Positions 41,430-52,226 are shown, numbered from the stretch's first letter. The stretch: 64,000 nucleotides of DNA from Deinococcus indicus (GCF_002198095.1 NZ_NHMK01000011.1:62001-126000); one strand, 5' to 3'. Numbers and translations: made by a program. Notes: generated from the letters alone by a model not told the origin.

Positions 41430-41918
41430 GTGGCACAAGCGACCAGACAGGTGAAACTCACACGTGAAGGGTTCGAACGCCTTCAGAAGACACTCGATCA
41501 GGAGATGGGCCGGCTCGCCGAGGCGACCCGCATCCTGCAGGAACAGATGGAAACCAGTTCCGACACTGAGGACACGGGCCTGGAGGACGCCAAGCGCGAA
41601 AAGATGAACATCGAGGCGCGCATCGAGGAACTCGAGGACACCCTGGCGCGCGCCACCGTCATCGAGGACCACGAGAACGAGGGCCGCGTGGAACTCGGCG
41701 CGATCGTTGTGCTGGGCAACGAGACCACCAAGAAGGACATGAAAGTGCAGGTCGTCAGCGCCGCCGAGGCGACTGTCACCGGCGGCAGCCTGCCCCGCGT
41801 CAGCGAGGACAGCCCCGTCGGCAAGGAACTGATGGGCCGCCGCAAGGGCGAGGCCTTCGTGGTGAACCTCGACAACGGCAAGCAGATGAAGTACAAGGTC
41901 AAGAGCATCGAGTACTGA
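41430..41918 (+). CDS. greA: Gre-family transcription factor (GreA/Gfh1 type)
   Basis: The protein has 162 residues from GTG 41430, set by GGAGG 6 bases upstream. An N-terminal coiled coil (about 12-80) and a C-terminal FKBP-like domain ([40 protein letters not shown]) give the Gre layout. The coiled-coil tip reads [11 protein letters not shown] instead of the usual GreA GDLxEN. It resembles the acidic tip of Thermus Gfh1 (DDYDD), a Gre homologue that inhibits or pauses RNA polymerase through the secondary channel. Most automatic annotation would call this GreA; the tip argues for Gfh1. Confidence 0.85.
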   Translation: MAQATRQVKLTREGFERLQKTLDQEMGRLAEATRILQEQMETSSDTEDTGLEDAKREKMNIEARIEELEDTLARATVIEDHENEGRVELGAIVVLGNETTKKDMKVQVVSAAEATVTGGSLPRVSEDSPVGKELMGRRKGEAFVVNLDNGKQMKYKVKSIEY

Positions 41919-41941
41919 CCTGCCCCGGCGCGGGCCGGTGA

Positions 41942-41977
41942 CAGGTGGGGCGTGGGCGGTGGCCTGCGCCCCACCTG
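41942..41977 (+). terminator. Hairpin terminator after the Gre-family gene
   Basis: CAGGTGGGGCG pairs perfectly with CGCCCCACCTG (11 bp, 14-base loop), 24 bases after the stop. There is no T run. Confidence 0.6.
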
Positions 41978-42022
41978 CCGTTCAGCTGGACGCCGGTCCC
42001 GTCCGGATGGACGGGCGCGGCC

Positions 42023-42028
42023 TATACT
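42023..42028 (+). promoter_or_regulatory. Leaderless -10 box for lysS (TATACT)
   Basis: TATACT lies 7 bases before ATG 42036. Confidence 0.6.
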
Positions 42029-42035
42029 GGCGGTT

Positions 42036-43595
42036 ATGTCTGATGGTTCCACTCCGACCAATCGCCGCGAGGGTCTGCACGAGCAGACCATCAGCCGCCT
42101 GAACAACCTGGACGCGCAGGTGGCGGCCGGCTTCGAGGCGCACCCCTACACGTACCCGCGCACCCATCACGCCCGTGACGTGCTGGCCGTTCATCCCGCC
42201 GACGCGCAGGCCGAGGACGGCACGCCGAAATGGGAGGCCGGGCAGGAGTGGCCCGCCGAGGAGTACGCCCTGGCCGGCCGCGTCACCCTGATGCGTCACA
42301 TGGGGAAGGCGGCCTTCGCGGACCTGAGTGACGAGCACGGCAAGATCCAGCTGCACTTCTCCAAGCAGGACACCGAACAGTTCGACCCCACCAAGAAGAT
42401 CGACCTGGGCGACATCATCGGCGTGCGTGGCTTTCCGTTCGTCACGAAGACCGGTCAGCTGACGCTGCGCGTGACGTCCTGGCAGCCGCTGGTCAAGAGC
42501 CTTCACCCGCTGCCCAGCAAGTTCCATGGCCTGCAGGACGAGGAACTCCGCGCGCGGCGCCGCTACGTGGACCTGATGATCAACCCCGAGAGCCGCGAGG
42601 TGTACCGCACGCGCTCGCGGATGCTGCGCTTCATCCGGAACTTCCTCGACAGCCGCGACTTCATGGAGGTCGAGGGCCCCACGTTGCAGGTCGTTCCTGG
42701 CGGGACCGAGGCCAAGCCGTTCAAGACGTTCCACAACGCGCTGGGGCACGAGTTCAGCATGCGCATCAGCCTGGAGCTGTACCTCAAGCGGCTGCTGGTG
42801 GGCGGTTTCGAGCGGGTGTACGAGATCGGCCGCAACTACCGCAACGAGGGCATCGACCGGACGCACAACCCGGAATTCACGATGCTGGAGGCGTACTTCG
42901 CGTACGGCGACTACAACGACATGATGGTGCTCGTGGAGACGCTGCTGCACGACCTGGTCGTGGAACTCAAGGGCGAGCCGAAACTGACGTACCAGGGCCG
43001 TGAACTGGACTTCTCGCTGCCGTTCAAGCGGCTGGACTTCGTGACGGCGCTCAGGGAGCAGGCGGGGCTGGACTTCGATCCGCTGGACCTCGTGAAGCTG
43101 CGCGAGTGGAGTGACGAGCACCACCCCGAGCACCGCAAGACCCCGGACTACAAGCTGCTGGACAAGCTGGGCGGCGAGTACGTCGAGCCGCTGCTGCAGA
43201 ACCCGACCTTCCTGACGGATATGCCGCTGGCGATCAGTCCGCTGGTGAAGGTGCACCGTGACCGCGCCGGCCTGGCCGAGCGCGCCGACCTGTACGTGGC
43301 GGGTTTCGAGCTGGCGCCGATCTACTCGGAGCTGAACGACGCGCTGGATCAGCGGGAGCGCTTCGAGGCGCAGACGGCCCGCCGGGACGCCGGGGACGAC
43401 GAGGCGCACGAGCAGGACGAGGACTTCCTGCTGGCGCTGGAGTACGGCATGCCGCCCACTGCCGGGATGGGGATGGGTATGGACCGTCTGGCGATGCTGA
43501 TGACCGACCGGGATTCCATCCGGGACGTGTTGCTGTTCCCGCTGCTGCGTCCGGAAGGAACGGGCGGCGAGACTGAAGTGCCGGCTGGCGAGTAG
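42036..43595 (+). CDS. lysS: Lysyl-tRNA synthetase, class II
   Basis: The protein has 519 residues. It has an N-terminal OB-fold anticodon-binding domain (about 60-175, [26 protein letters not shown]). The class II catalytic core has motif 1 ([16 protein letters not shown]), motif 2 ([28 protein letters not shown]) and motif 3 ([15 protein letters not shown]). The [11 protein letters not shown] segment is typical of LysRS. An acidic insert ([13 protein letters not shown]) sits between motifs 2 and 3 near residue 450. The start follows TATACT, so the mRNA is probably leaderless. Repeat copy G and an intrinsic terminator follow the stop. Confidence 0.96.
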   Translation: MSDGSTPTNRREGLHEQTISRLNNLDAQVAAGFEAHPYTYPRTHHARDVLAVHPADAQAEDGTPKWEAGQEWPAEEYALAGRVTLMRHMGKAAFADLSDEHGKIQLHFSKQDTEQFDPTKKIDLGDIIGVRGFPFVTKTGQLTLRVTSWQPLVKSLHPLPSKFHGLQDEELRARRRYVDLMINPESREVYRTRSRMLRFIRNFLDSRDFMEVEGPTLQVVPGGTEAKPFKTFHNALGHEFSMRISLELYLKRLLVGGFERVYEIGRNYRNEGIDRTHNPEFTMLEAYFAYGDYNDMMVLVETLLHDLVVELKGEPKLTYQGRELDFSLPFKRLDFVTALREQAGLDFDPLDLVKLREWSDEHHPEHRKTPDYKLLDKLGGEYVEPLLQNPTFLTDMPLAISPLVKVHRDRAGLAERADLYVAGFELAPIYSELNDALDQRERFEAQTARRDAGDDEAHEQDEDFLLALEYGMPPTAGMGMGMDRLAMLMTDRDSIRDVLLFPLLRPEGTGGETEVPAGE

Positions 43596-43600
43596 AGCTG

Positions 43601-43736
43601 ATACGGACTCCGATTGAACGGGCTGTGCAACCCATTCAATCCGAGCGGATGCGAGAAGGAGAAAAACGGGTTCCGGACGTGGAGCCGGCAATCCGGTGAA
43701 GTTCCGGATTGTTGGCGAAACAAACGGAATCCGTAT
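43601..43736 (+). repeat. MITE-like element, copy G (136 bp)
   Basis: ATACGGACTCCG to CGGAATCCGTAT. It starts 6 bases after the lysS TAG stop and is preceded by TG, so it again forms TGA at its edge. Hairpin 1 has an altered loop (GGGCTGTGCAACCC). Hairpin 2 is intact (GGCAATCCGG / CCGGATTGTT). Confidence 0.85.
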
Positions 43737-43758
43737 GAATCGTTCCTGATCTGGCGTG

Positions 43759-43793
43759 ACCGGCCGCTTCCCGTGTGGAGGCGGCCGGTTTTC
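43759..43793 (+). terminator. Intrinsic terminator of lysS
   Basis: ACCGGCCGC pairs with GCGGCCGGT and is followed by TTTTC. It lies beyond repeat copy G, so the element sits inside the lysS 3' untranslated region. Confidence 0.7.
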
Positions 43794-44049
43794 GTGGTCG
43801 GCTGGCAGGGGAGGCGGGGCGGTGCAGGGAAGAAGGGTGCGCGCAGAATCTGTCTAGACGAATGAAACCGGTTTAGTTAATTCGTTTGTTTGACAAACAA
43901 AATATGCAACGCGCAATATGGCTTCACACAAGATTCATCTCAGGTGAGCAGGGCAGCCGTGACCGACGGCCCACCCGCCACGCTCCGTCGCGTCCTGCGC
44001 CCACGCAGCCGCCCTTTTCCCCTGCCCGGCCCCACCGAGGTTCCCCCGC
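43794..44049. other. Gene-free AT-rich regulatory region upstream of the ROK-gts operon
   Basis: With the repeat it makes about 450 bp without a gene. It contains the promoter and 17-bp palindrome at 43885-43919. Nothing coding was seen. The AT-rich block 43860-43940 stands out from the surrounding GC-rich DNA. Confidence 0.5.
43885..43919 (+). promoter_or_regulatory. gts operon promoter with operator-like palindrome
   Basis: TTGACA (43890-43895), 18 bases, CAATAT (43914-43919). The perfect palindrome TTTGTTTGACAAACAAA (43885-43901) covers the -35 box, a likely operator for the ROK regulator encoded next. Confidence 0.55.
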
Positions 44050-45413
<1,364 letters not shown>

Positions 45414-45417
<4 letters not shown>

Positions 45418-46649
45418 AAAAAGCACTGCTGCTCGCCGCCGCCCTCGCCGTCACCACCAGCGCCTCCGCCGCTGGCAAACTGGAGATCTTCTCCTGGTGG
45501 TCCGGTGACGAGGGTCCCGCCCTGGAAGCCCTGGTCAAGCTGTACAAAGCCAAGTACCCCACGGTGGCCGTGGACAACGCCACTGTCTCCGGCGGCGCCG
45601 GCACGAACGCCAAGGCCGTCCTGAAGACCCGCATGCTGGGCGGCACGCCCCCCGACTCCTTCCAGGCGCACGCCGGTCAGGAACTCATCGGCACCTGGGT
45701 CGTCGCCGGGCGCATGGAAGACCTGAGCAGCCTGTTCAAGAGCGAGGGCTGGGACAAGGCCTTCCCCAAGGACCTGCTGAACCTGATCAGCACGAACGGC
45801 AAGCCCTGGAGCGTGCCCGTGAACGTGCACCGCAGCAACGTCATGTGGTACAACCCCGCCAAGCTGAAGGCCTGGGGCGTCACCGTGCCCAAGACCTGGC
45901 CCGAATTCCTGAAGACCTGCACCACCCTGAAAGCCAAGGGCGTGGCCGCGCCGCTGGTCGTCGGCGAGAACTGGACCCAGCAGCACCTCTGGGAGAGCGT
46001 CATGATCGGCACGCTGGGCGCCGCCAACTGGGAGAACCTGTGGGCCGGCAAGCTGAAGTTCACGGACCCCAAGGTCGTCGCGGGCTTCACCACCTTCGGC
46101 AAGGTCATGGACTGCGCCAACAAGGACGCCAGTGGCCTGAGCTGGCAGCAGGCCAGTGACCGCGTCATCGACGGCACCAGCGCCTTCAACGTGATGGGCG
46201 ACTGGGCCGCCGGGTACTTCGCGACCACCAAGAAACTCGCCCCGAACACCGGCTTCGGCTGGGCGCCCGCCCCCGGCACCACCAAGACCTTCGTGATGCT
46301 CGCCGACTCCTTCGGTCTGCCCAAGGGCGCCAAGAACCGCACCGAGGCCATCAACTGGCTGAAACTGATGGGCAGCAAGGCCGGCCAGGACGCCTTCAAC
46401 CCCCTGAAAGGCTCCATCGCCGCGCGCACCGACAGCGACCTGAGCAAGTACAACACCTACGGCAAGAGCGCCGCCGCCGACTGGAAGAGCAACAAGATCG
46501 TCGGCAGCCTCGTGCACGGCGCCGTCGCCCCCGAGAGCTTCATGAGCGCCTTCGGCGCCGTGATCGACCAGTACGTGTCCAGCCGCAACAGCGCCGGCGC
46601 CGCCGCCGCCGCGCAGCAGCTGGCCGTGCGCGCCGGCATCGGCAAGTAA
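45414..46649 (+). CDS. gtsA: ABC transporter glucose/mannose-type sugar-binding protein
   Basis: The protein has 411 residues. The signal peptide is [20 protein letters not shown]. The mature protein ([20 protein letters not shown], later [13 protein letters not shown] and [16 protein letters not shown]) is very close to the known Thermus glucose/galactose-binding protein. That places it as the periplasmic receptor of a glucose-type importer. GGAGG lies 6 bases before the ATG, and the gene overlaps the ROK regulator stop. A heptamer-phased hairpin separates it from the permease genes, which could raise the binding protein to permease ratio. Confidence 0.92.
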
Positions 46650-46658
46650 ACCCCGGCC

Positions 46659-46721
46659 GGATGTGGGTTGTGGGCTGCAGGAACGGCGTTTCCTGCTTCC
46701 CGCAGCCCACATCCCACGTTC
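46659..46721. repeat. Heptamer-phased inverted repeat between gtsA and gtsB
   Basis: Units GGATGTG, GGTTGTG, GGCTGCA, GGAACGG, CGTTTCC, TGCTTCC, CGCAGCC, CACATCC, CACGTTC keep 7-bp phase. The halves are complementary: GTGGGTTGTGGGCTGC pairs with GCAGCCCACATCCCAC with one mismatch. Confidence 0.65.
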
Positions 46722-46738
46722 CATGAAAGGAGGCCATC

Positions 46739-47863
46739 ATGAAAGGCCTGAGTAAAGATCGCCTGTGGTCCATGGCCGTGCTGGCCCCCAGCGTCATCCT
46801 GATCGCCGTGTTCGTGTACGGCTTCATCGCGCGCAGCGTGTACGTCAGCATGACCGACTGGGGGAACGATCCAGCGCAGGCCCTCGCCCTCGAGCCCATC
46901 ATCCGCTGGGTGGGACTGGCCAACTACCAGGAACTGTTCACCGGGTTCCTGCAGGGCCGCTTCCGGCAGGAACTCGTCAGCACCATCTTCTTCACGGTGT
47001 TCTTCATCCTGGGCTGCCTGGGCCTGGGGCTGGGCCTCGCGCTGATCCTGGACCGCAACCCGAAAGGGGAGGGCCTGTGGCGCACCATCTTCCTGTTCCC
47101 CATGAGCCTGTCGTTCATCGTGACCGGCACCATCTGGCGCTGGATGCTGCAACCCGGCGGCGGCGTGAACCAGGCGCCCACCCTGCTGGGCGGGCAACCC
47201 AGCACCTTCGGCTGGCTGAGCAGCACCGACGCCCTGTGGAAATTCGACTGGAACAAACTCCCGCTGCTGACCGCCAGCGTCGTGGGCCTCGTACTGATCG
47301 TCCTGGCGGTCCGCGCCGCCCGGAGCGGTGACCGCACCCGCACCCTGGTCGCCGCCGCCTGCGCCGCGCTGCTGCTGGGCTGGGCGCTGCTGATCGGCCC
47401 GAACGTGAAACTGCTGCCCGCCCCGGAACTGCACGGCTTCAACCTCGCATTGATCGGCATCATCATCGCTGCCGTGTGGCAGATGAGCGGTTACACCATG
47501 GCCCTGTACCTCGCGGGTCTGCGCGGCATTCCCGAGGAACTGCGCGAGGCGGCCAGGGTGGACGGCGCGAACGACCTGAGCCTGTACCGGCACGTGATCT
47601 TCCCGCTGCTGGCACCCATCAGCCTGTCGGCCATGATCGTGCTGGGTCACATCAGCCTGAAGATCTTCGACCTGGTGTACGCCATGGCCGGCCCGGACAA
47701 CATCTCGACCAGCGTCCCGGCGCTGAACATGTACCTGACCAGCTTCCGGCAGAACCAGTTCGCGCTGGGCGCCGCGATCGGCACCATCCTGCTGATCCTG
47801 GTGGCGTTCGTGATCGTTCCGTACCTCTCGTCCCAGTTCCGTTCCGAGGAGGGTCACGCATGA
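46739..47863 (+). CDS. gtsB: ABC sugar transporter permease (MalF-like)
   Basis: The protein has 374 residues. The N-terminal helix [20 protein letters not shown] is followed by the usual permease core. The EAA loop ([26 protein letters not shown]) contacts the ATPase. A long insert with extra helices lies between about residues 135 and 225. AAAGGAGG lies just before the ATG. The stop overlaps gtsC (ATGA). No ATPase gene follows, so a shared MsiK/UgpC-type ATPase encoded elsewhere is expected. Confidence 0.9.
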   Translation: MKGLSKDRLWSMAVLAPSVILIAVFVYGFIARSVYVSMTDWGNDPAQALALEPIIRWVGLANYQELFTGFLQGRFRQELVSTIFFTVFFILGCLGLGLGLALILDRNPKGEGLWRTIFLFPMSLSFIVTGTIWRWMLQPGGGVNQAPTLLGGQPSTFGWLSSTDALWKFDWNKLPLLTASVVGLVLIVLAVRAARSGDRTRTLVAAACAALLLGWALLIGPNVKLLPAPELHGFNLALIGIIIAAVWQMSGYTMALYLAGLRGIPEELREAARVDGANDLSLYRHVIFPLLAPISLSAMIVLGHISLKIFDLVYAMAGPDNISTSVPALNMYLTSFRQNQFALGAAIGTILLILVAFVIVPYLSSQFRSEEGHA

Positions 47864-48726
47864 CCGCCACGCCCGCCAAGGCCGCCGCCGCGCCCGCCAC
47901 GCCCCGCAGACCCGTCCAGCCGGGCCGGGTCGTCATGTACGCCCTGCTGGTGCTGGCCGCGCTGTTCTTCCTGGTGCCGGTGTACCTGCTGCTCGCCACG
48001 GCCCTGAAAAGCCCGGACGCGATCAGTCTGGCCACCACCTGGCACTGGCCGGCCGCGCTGAACTGGGCCAGTTTCAGCGAGGCGTGGGGCAAGATCGGCG
48101 GGAACATGCTCAACAGCCTGTTCCTGGCCGTGACCGCCACCCTGCTCAGCGCCCTGCTGGGCAGCCTGAACGGCTACGCCCTGAGCAAATGGAAGTTCCG
48201 GGGCGCCAACACCCTGTTCGCGCTGATGCTGTTCGGAATGTTCATCCCGTACCAGGCGGTGCTGATCCCGCTGTTCCAGTTCATCAAGGAACTCGGCCTG
48301 TACGGCAGCATCTGGGGCCTGATCCTGGCGCACGTCGTGTACGGCATTCCGATCACCACGCTGATCTTCCGCAACTTCTACGCCGACGTGCCCGACGCCC
48401 TGGTCGAAGCCGCCACCATTGACGGGGCGGGCTTCTGGCAGATCTACCGCCTCGTGATCTTCCCGATCAGCATTCCCGGTTTCGTGGTCGTGATCATCTG
48501 GCAGTTCACGCAGGTCTGGAACGAATTCCTGTTCGCCGCCACCCTGACCAACACCACCAGCCAGCCCGTCACGTACGCCCTGTCGCAGCTCGCGGGCGGA
48601 CAGGCCGTCAGCTGGAACCTGCCCATGGCCGGCGCGATCCTGGCCGCGCTGCCCACCCTGCTCGTGTACATCCTGCTGGGCCGCTACTTCGTGCGCGGCC
48701 TGCTGGCCGGGTCCGTCAAGGGTTGA
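47860..48726 (+). CDS. gtsC: ABC sugar transporter permease (MalG-like)
   Basis: The protein has 288 residues and overlaps gtsB by ATGA, which excludes the longer upstream reading. It has six helices, with the EAA loop at [25 protein letters not shown] and the C-terminal [17 protein letters not shown], both typical of MalG-type subunits. It pairs with gtsB in the inner membrane to import the sugar delivered by gtsA. An intrinsic terminator follows 16 bases later. Confidence 0.92.
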   Translation: MTATPAKAAAAPATPRRPVQPGRVVMYALLVLAALFFLVPVYLLLATALKSPDAISLATTWHWPAALNWASFSEAWGKIGGNMLNSLFLAVTATLLSALLGSLNGYALSKWKFRGANTLFALMLFGMFIPYQAVLIPLFQFIKELGLYGSIWGLILAHVVYGIPITTLIFRNFYADVPDALVEAATIDGAGFWQIYRLVIFPISIPGFVVVIIWQFTQVWNEFLFAATLTNTTSQPVTYALSQLAGGQAVSWNLPMAGAILAALPTLLVYILLGRYFVRGLLAGSVKG

Positions 48727-48742
48727 ACCTTCTGTCTGCTGT

Positions 48743-48777
48743 CGTCCCCCGGCCCGGCGTGGCGCGGGGGACGTTTC
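48743..48777 (+). terminator. Intrinsic terminator of the gts operon
   Basis: CGTCCCCC pairs with GGGGGACG, followed by TTTCC. It lies 16 bases past the gtsC stop. Confidence 0.65.
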
Positions 48778-48781
48778 CGTT

Positions 48782-48816
48782 CCGGCTTCCGTAGCTTCTG
48801 CCGTGCCGGAAGCCGG
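48782..48816. other. Inverted repeat upstream of the sensor kinase gene
   Basis: CCGGCTTCCG and CGGAAGCCGG are perfect 10-base arms around a 15-base loop. It lies 11 bases before the -10 box. It may be a second terminator or an operator. Confidence 0.45.
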
Positions 48817-48826
48817 GGGCGCGGGG

Positions 48827-48832
48827 TACACT
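48827..48832 (+). promoter_or_regulatory. -10 box for the sensor kinase gene (TACACT)
   Basis: TACACT lies 11 bases before ATG 48844, slightly farther than at the other leaderless genes. Confidence 0.45.
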
Positions 48833-48843
48833 CGGGGCACTTC

Positions 48844-49992
48844 ATGACGACTCCAGAGACCCTGAACGTGTTTGTCGTCGCCGCAGATCCGGGCCGCGCC
48901 CAGCAACTGCGGCCGCTGCTGGCGCGGGCGGACGTGCATCACATCGCAGACGCCGAGACCCTGCTGCGCGAGTCGCACGTGACGGTCCCAGACGTCGCGC
49001 TGCTGTACACCAGCACGCCCGGCGTGCCGCTGCATCAGGTGCTGCCCCTGCTGCGCCAGCGGGCCGAACTGAGCGGCACGCAGTGGCTGGCGGTCGGCAC
49101 CCAGGGCCTGGGCGAGATGCTGGCCGCCGGCGCGGATGCCCTGATCAGCGACGGCACGCCCCCCGAGGCGCTGGCCTTGCAGGTGCGGACCATGCTGGCC
49201 CGCGCGCACCAGCACCGCGAGTCGCTGGCGCGCGTGGCGAGCCTGCAACGCCGCATGGACACCTGGGAGCACGAGGAACGTGTGCGCGACCAGCTGGTCC
49301 ACATGCTCGTGCATGACCTGAAAAACCCCATCGCGGCCGTGATGGGCCTGATCGAGATCGTGCAGGAGGACCCGCGCGTCCCGGAAGACAACCGTGAACT
49401 GCTGAAAGTCGCGTACGACGAGACGCAGCACCTGCTGCACCTCGCAGCGAACATGCTGGACGTCCGCAAGATCCAGGCCGGGAAGATGAACCTGAAACGT
49501 GAACTGATGTTCACGCCCATGTTCCGCGAGGTGATCGAGCAGGCGCGCGGCGACGTGGGCAGCGGCCTGCGCGACCGGCACGTGCGGGTCGAGATCGAAC
49601 CGGACCTGAGCCCCGCGAGTGCCGACCCGGAAATCCTGCGGCGGGTGCTGGCGAACCTGATCAGCAACGCCCTGAAGCACACCACGACCGGCGGCGTGAT
49701 CACCCTGATGGTGCGCGGCCTGCCGGACGGCGTGCAGATCGTGGTCCGCGACGACGGCGAGGGCATCCCCGAAGAGGACATCCCGAACCTGTTTGCGGCG
49801 TTCGAGCAGTCCCGCCTGACCCTCCACGGCCGTTTCGATACCGGCATGGGGCTGGCGTTCTGCAAGCTGGCGGTCGAGGAGCACGGCGGAACGATCCGCG
49901 TGGAATCCGAGCGGGGCAAGGGCGCGACGTTCATCTTCACGCTGCCGTCGCTGGAGGACAACGAGGACGACGACTTCGTGGAACTGGTGTAA
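48844..49992 (+). CDS. Sensor histidine kinase with degenerate receiver-like N-terminus
   Basis: The protein has 382 residues. Residues 5-120 resemble a receiver fold ([16 protein letters not shown], then [13 protein letters not shown]) but lack the phospho-acceptor Asp. A short coiled coil leads to a HisKA domain with the phospho-His in MLVHDLKNP. The HATPase domain has [35 protein letters not shown] and GATFIFTLP. It ends with an acidic tail. No membrane helix is present, so it is a cytosolic kinase. The partner regulator is not adjacent. Repeat copy H starts at its TAA stop. Confidence 0.88.
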   Translation: MTTPETLNVFVVAADPGRAQQLRPLLARADVHHIADAETLLRESHVTVPDVALLYTSTPGVPLHQVLPLLRQRAELSGTQWLAVGTQGLGEMLAAGADALISDGTPPEALALQVRTMLARAHQHRESLARVASLQRRMDTWEHEERVRDQLVHMLVHDLKNPIAAVMGLIEIVQEDPRVPEDNRELLKVAYDETQHLLHLAANMLDVRKIQAGKMNLKRELMFTPMFREVIEQARGDVGSGLRDRHVRVEIEPDLSPASADPEILRRVLANLISNALKHTTTGGVITLMVRGLPDGVQIVVRDDGEGIPEEDIPNLFAAFEQSRLTLHGRFDTGMGLAFCKLAVEEHGGTIRVESERGKGATFIFTLPSLEDNEDDDFVELV

Positions 49993-50149
49993 TACGGACT
50001 CCGATTGAAAGGGCTGCAAAGTCCTTTCAATCCGAGCGGATGCGACTCGGAGAGCTGCCCCGCAGAGAAGGAGAGAAACGCCCCTCCGGACGTGGAGCTG
50101 GCAATCCGGTGAACTTCCGGATTGTCGGCGAAACAAACGGAATCCGTAT
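49992..50149 (+). repeat. MITE-like element, copy H (long type, 158 bp)
   Basis: ATACGGACTCCG to CGGAATCCGTAT, starting at the last base of a TAA stop. Hairpin 1 reads GATTGAAAGGGCT-GCAA-AGTCCTTTCAATC with the internal pair changed on both sides. Hairpin 2 is GGCAATCCGG / CCGGATTGTC. Confidence 0.88.
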
Positions 50150-50207
50150 AACACCGGGTCTGTCTGGCTCGCCCTCCGCCCGCAAGGGTAGTGGGGGGCC
50201 AACGCCA

Positions 50208-50275
50208 TGCCCGGAACCCGTGTTCCTCCCACTCGATGGAAGGTTTTTGGCAGAGCCCGCCATCGGAATCCGTGT
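50208..50275 (-). repeat. Decayed half copy of the MITE-like element (copy I)
   Basis: Read on the minus strand it has the left half of the element: an ACACGGATTCCGATGG start, a hairpin CCGATGG / CCATCG, then the GAGTGGGAGgaa...GGGTTCCGG segment. It is inverted relative to copy H, 58 bp away. Confidence 0.5.
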
Positions 50276-50552
50276 CATACGGCGTTCCGGTGGTGATCTC
50301 TGGGGCCCCTGCTGCGGCGCAGTGGGGGCCCTGCGTTGTGGTGGGCCGTCGGGGTCGGGAAGGCGGGAGGGGCGGGGGTGACTGGTGTGTGCAGGTGGGG
50401 CATCTGTGCGTGTGAAACGTGCTAAAACAGGGGTGTTCCACAGTTCAGAGTCTGAGAAGTCCGTTGCGCCTCTCTTTTTTTCCAGCTACTCGTGCCGTTT
50501 TTCACGAGCCGGTCTGCGAAGGAAGGAGAGAGAGTAGAAAAGGGGAATCCTT
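50276..50552. promoter_or_regulatory. Leader and probable promoter region of the nuo operon
   Basis: There is no gene. A possible promoter is TTGCGC (50464), 17 bases, TACTCG. The hairpin CTCGTG-N8-CACGAG follows at about 50489-50508. The purine-rich AAGGAGAGAGAG at 50523 and AAAGGGGA near 50539-50546 precede the inferred nuoA start. Confidence 0.35.
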
Positions 50553-50912
50553 ATCGAATACGCCAACTTCGTCATCATGCTCCTCGTTGCGCTCGGCATC
50601 GGCATTGTCGCCGTTCTTGCCAGCGCCCTCCTCGGCCCCAAGAAGGCCAGCCGCGCCAAGCTCATGGCCTACGAGAGCGGCAACGACCCCGAAGGCGGCG
50701 GCGTCGGCACCGGCCAGCGCTTCCCGGTCCACTTCTACCTCGTGGCGATGCTGTTCATCATCTTCGACATCGAAACCGCCTTCTTCTACCCCCTGGCCGT
50801 CGCCTACCAGAAACTCATCCCCTTCGCCTTTTTTGAGGCCATCACCTTCGTGCTGCTGCTGCTCGTCGGATACGTGTACATCCTGAAAAAGAAGGTGCTG
50901 GAATGGGCCTGA
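50553..50912 (+). CDS. nuoA: NADH-quinone oxidoreductase subunit A, probable AUC start
   Basis: The protein has 119 residues if it begins at ATC 50553, the same length as Thermus Nqo7. There is no ATG, GTG or TTG in frame between the TAG at 50535 and ATG 50577. The skipped codons read EYANFVI, matching the conserved EY start of the first helix. AGGGGA is 6 bases before the ATC, while ATG 50577 has no Shine-Dalgarno. The protein shows three helices and the ALLGPKKASRAKLMAYESGND loop. NuoA is a small membrane subunit at the quinone-site end of complex I. Confidence 0.85.
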   Translation: MEYANFVIMLLVALGIGIVAVLASALLGPKKASRAKLMAYESGNDPEGGGVGTGQRFPVHFYLVAMLFIIFDIETAFFYPLAVAYQKLIPFAFFEAITFVLLLLVGYVYILKKKVLEWA

Positions 50913-50917
50913 GAGCA

Positions 50918-50994
50918 GTTGATAGGAGAAAGTTGATGGTTGATGGAGAGACACATGTTTTCCATCAACTATCGACCATCAACCATCTCCCCGC
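50918..50994. repeat. Heptamer-phased inverted repeat between nuoA and nuoB
   Basis: Units GTTGATA, GGAGAAA, GTTGATG, GTTGATG, GAGAGAC, ACATGTT, TTCCATC, AACTATC, GACCATC, AACCATC, TCCCCGC all share one 7-bp phase. The GTTGATG units pair with the CATCAAC units of the second half. Confidence 0.7.
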
Positions 50995-51009
50995 ACAGGA
51001 GGTGCGCCC

Positions 51010-51546
51010 ATGCCGCTGAAGGAACTGTTTGAGAAGGACTGGCAGGAGCTGGAGTCCGAGGGCGTGTTGTTCTCCAGTCTGGAGAAGCTGGTGGCGTGGG
51101 GGCGGAGTAACAGTCTGTGGCCCGCGACGTTCGGGCTGGCGTGCTGCGCGATCGAGATGATGAGCAGCACGGACGGGCGCAACGACCTGGCGCGCTTTGG
51201 CAGCGAGGTGTTCCGCGCGTCTCCCCGGCAGGCGGACGTGATGATCGTCGCGGGGCGCCTGAGCAAGAAGATGGCGCCGGTCATGCGGCGCGTGTACGAC
51301 CAGATGCCCGACCCGAAATGGGTGATCAGCATGGGCGCCTGCGCCAGCAGCGGGGGCATGTTCAACAACTACGCCATCGTGCAGAACGTGGACAGCGTCG
51401 TGCCGGTGGACATCTTTGTGCCCGGCTGCCCCCCGCGTCCCGAGGCGCTGATCTACGCCGTCATGCAGCTTCAGAAGAAGGTGCGCGGCGAGGCCTTCGA
51501 CGGACTGGGCCAGCAACTCCCGATGGTGGACGCATGGACCCGCTGA
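51010..51546 (+). CDS. nuoB: NADH-quinone oxidoreductase subunit B
   Basis: The protein has 178 residues. It carries cluster N2 next to the quinone site: Cys45-Cys46 (LACCAIEM), Cys111 (MGACASSG) and Cys140 ([11 protein letters not shown]), in the same positions as in Thermus Nqo6. AGGAGG lies 6 bases before the ATG. Its 3' end overlaps nuoC by 13 bases. Confidence 0.96.
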   Translation: MPLKELFEKDWQELESEGVLFSSLEKLVAWGRSNSLWPATFGLACCAIEMMSSTDGRNDLARFGSEVFRASPRQADVMIVAGRLSKKMAPVMRRVYDQMPDPKWVISMGACASSGGMFNNYAIVQNVDSVVPVDIFVPGCPPRPEALIYAVMQLQKKVRGEAFDGLGQQLPMVDAWTR

Positions 51547-52226
51547 ACCCCGCTGCGAAACCCATGGGCCGCGAGGGCGCCGCGCAGTCCAGCGCCAGCG
51601 CCGCGCCGGCCGTCACGCCCGCCCCGGCCGCGCCCAGCCGCGACGTGAGCCCCCTGATCCGCGAACTGGGACTGACCGAGGACCACGCCGCCGAACCCAC
51701 CGCCCTCGTCACGCCCGACGACCTGCTGCGCGTCGCGCAGGCCCTCCGGGAACGCGGCTTCATGCTGATGGACACCGTCGGCCTGGACTACAGCACCTAC
51801 CCCGAACGCCGGCCCGCCCGCTTCGCGGTGCTGCACAACATCTACCACCCCCGCGACCACCGAAGGGTGTTCCTGCGCGTCTGGCTGGACGACGGCCAGA
51901 GCCTCCCCAGCCTGTACCCCGTCTGGCGGGCCGCGAACTACCTGGAACGCGAGGTGTACGACCTGATCGGCGTGCCCTTCACCGGCCACCCGGACCTGCG
52001 CAAGATCCTCACGCCCGACGATCTCGAGGGGCACCCGCTGCGCAAGGACTTCCCGCTGGGCGAGACGCCCACCCTGTTCCGCGACGGCCGTTTCCTGGAC
52101 CCCGCCGCCTTCCGCGCCGGCCTGACCGGACAGACCGGCGGCCTCACCGGCTACCGCGGCGAGTTGCGCCGGGGCCAGGGTGAGGACCGCACCCCGCCCG
52201 TCATGCCCGCCGGAGGCCCCAAGTGA
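51534..52226 (+). CDS. nuoC: NADH-quinone oxidoreductase subunit C
   Basis: The protein has 230 residues from ATG 51534, which overlaps the nuoB end; the earlier open frame is antisense-like reading of nuoB. An Ala/Pro-rich N-terminal extension of about 35 residues precedes the conserved 30-kDa-subunit domain ([29 protein letters not shown], then [41 protein letters not shown]). It belongs to the peripheral arm and binds NuoD. It overlaps nuoD by GTGA. Confidence 0.94.
   Translation: MDPLNPAAKPMGREGAAQSSASAAPAVTPAPAAPSRDVSPLIRELGLTEDHAAEPTALVTPDDLLRVAQALRERGFMLMDTVGLDYSTYPERRPARFAVLHNIYHPRDHRRVFLRVWLDDGQSLPSLYPVWRAANYLEREVYDLIGVPFTGHPDLRKILTPDDLEGHPLRKDFPLGETPTLFRDGRFLDPAAFRAGLTGQTGGLTGYRGELRRGQGEDRTPPVMPAGGPK

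Noticed and set aside
50492..50836. Alternative ATG in another frame over nuoA
   Set aside because: The product is Arg/His-rich nonsense; the NuoA frame is conserved throughout, so a frameshift is not needed.
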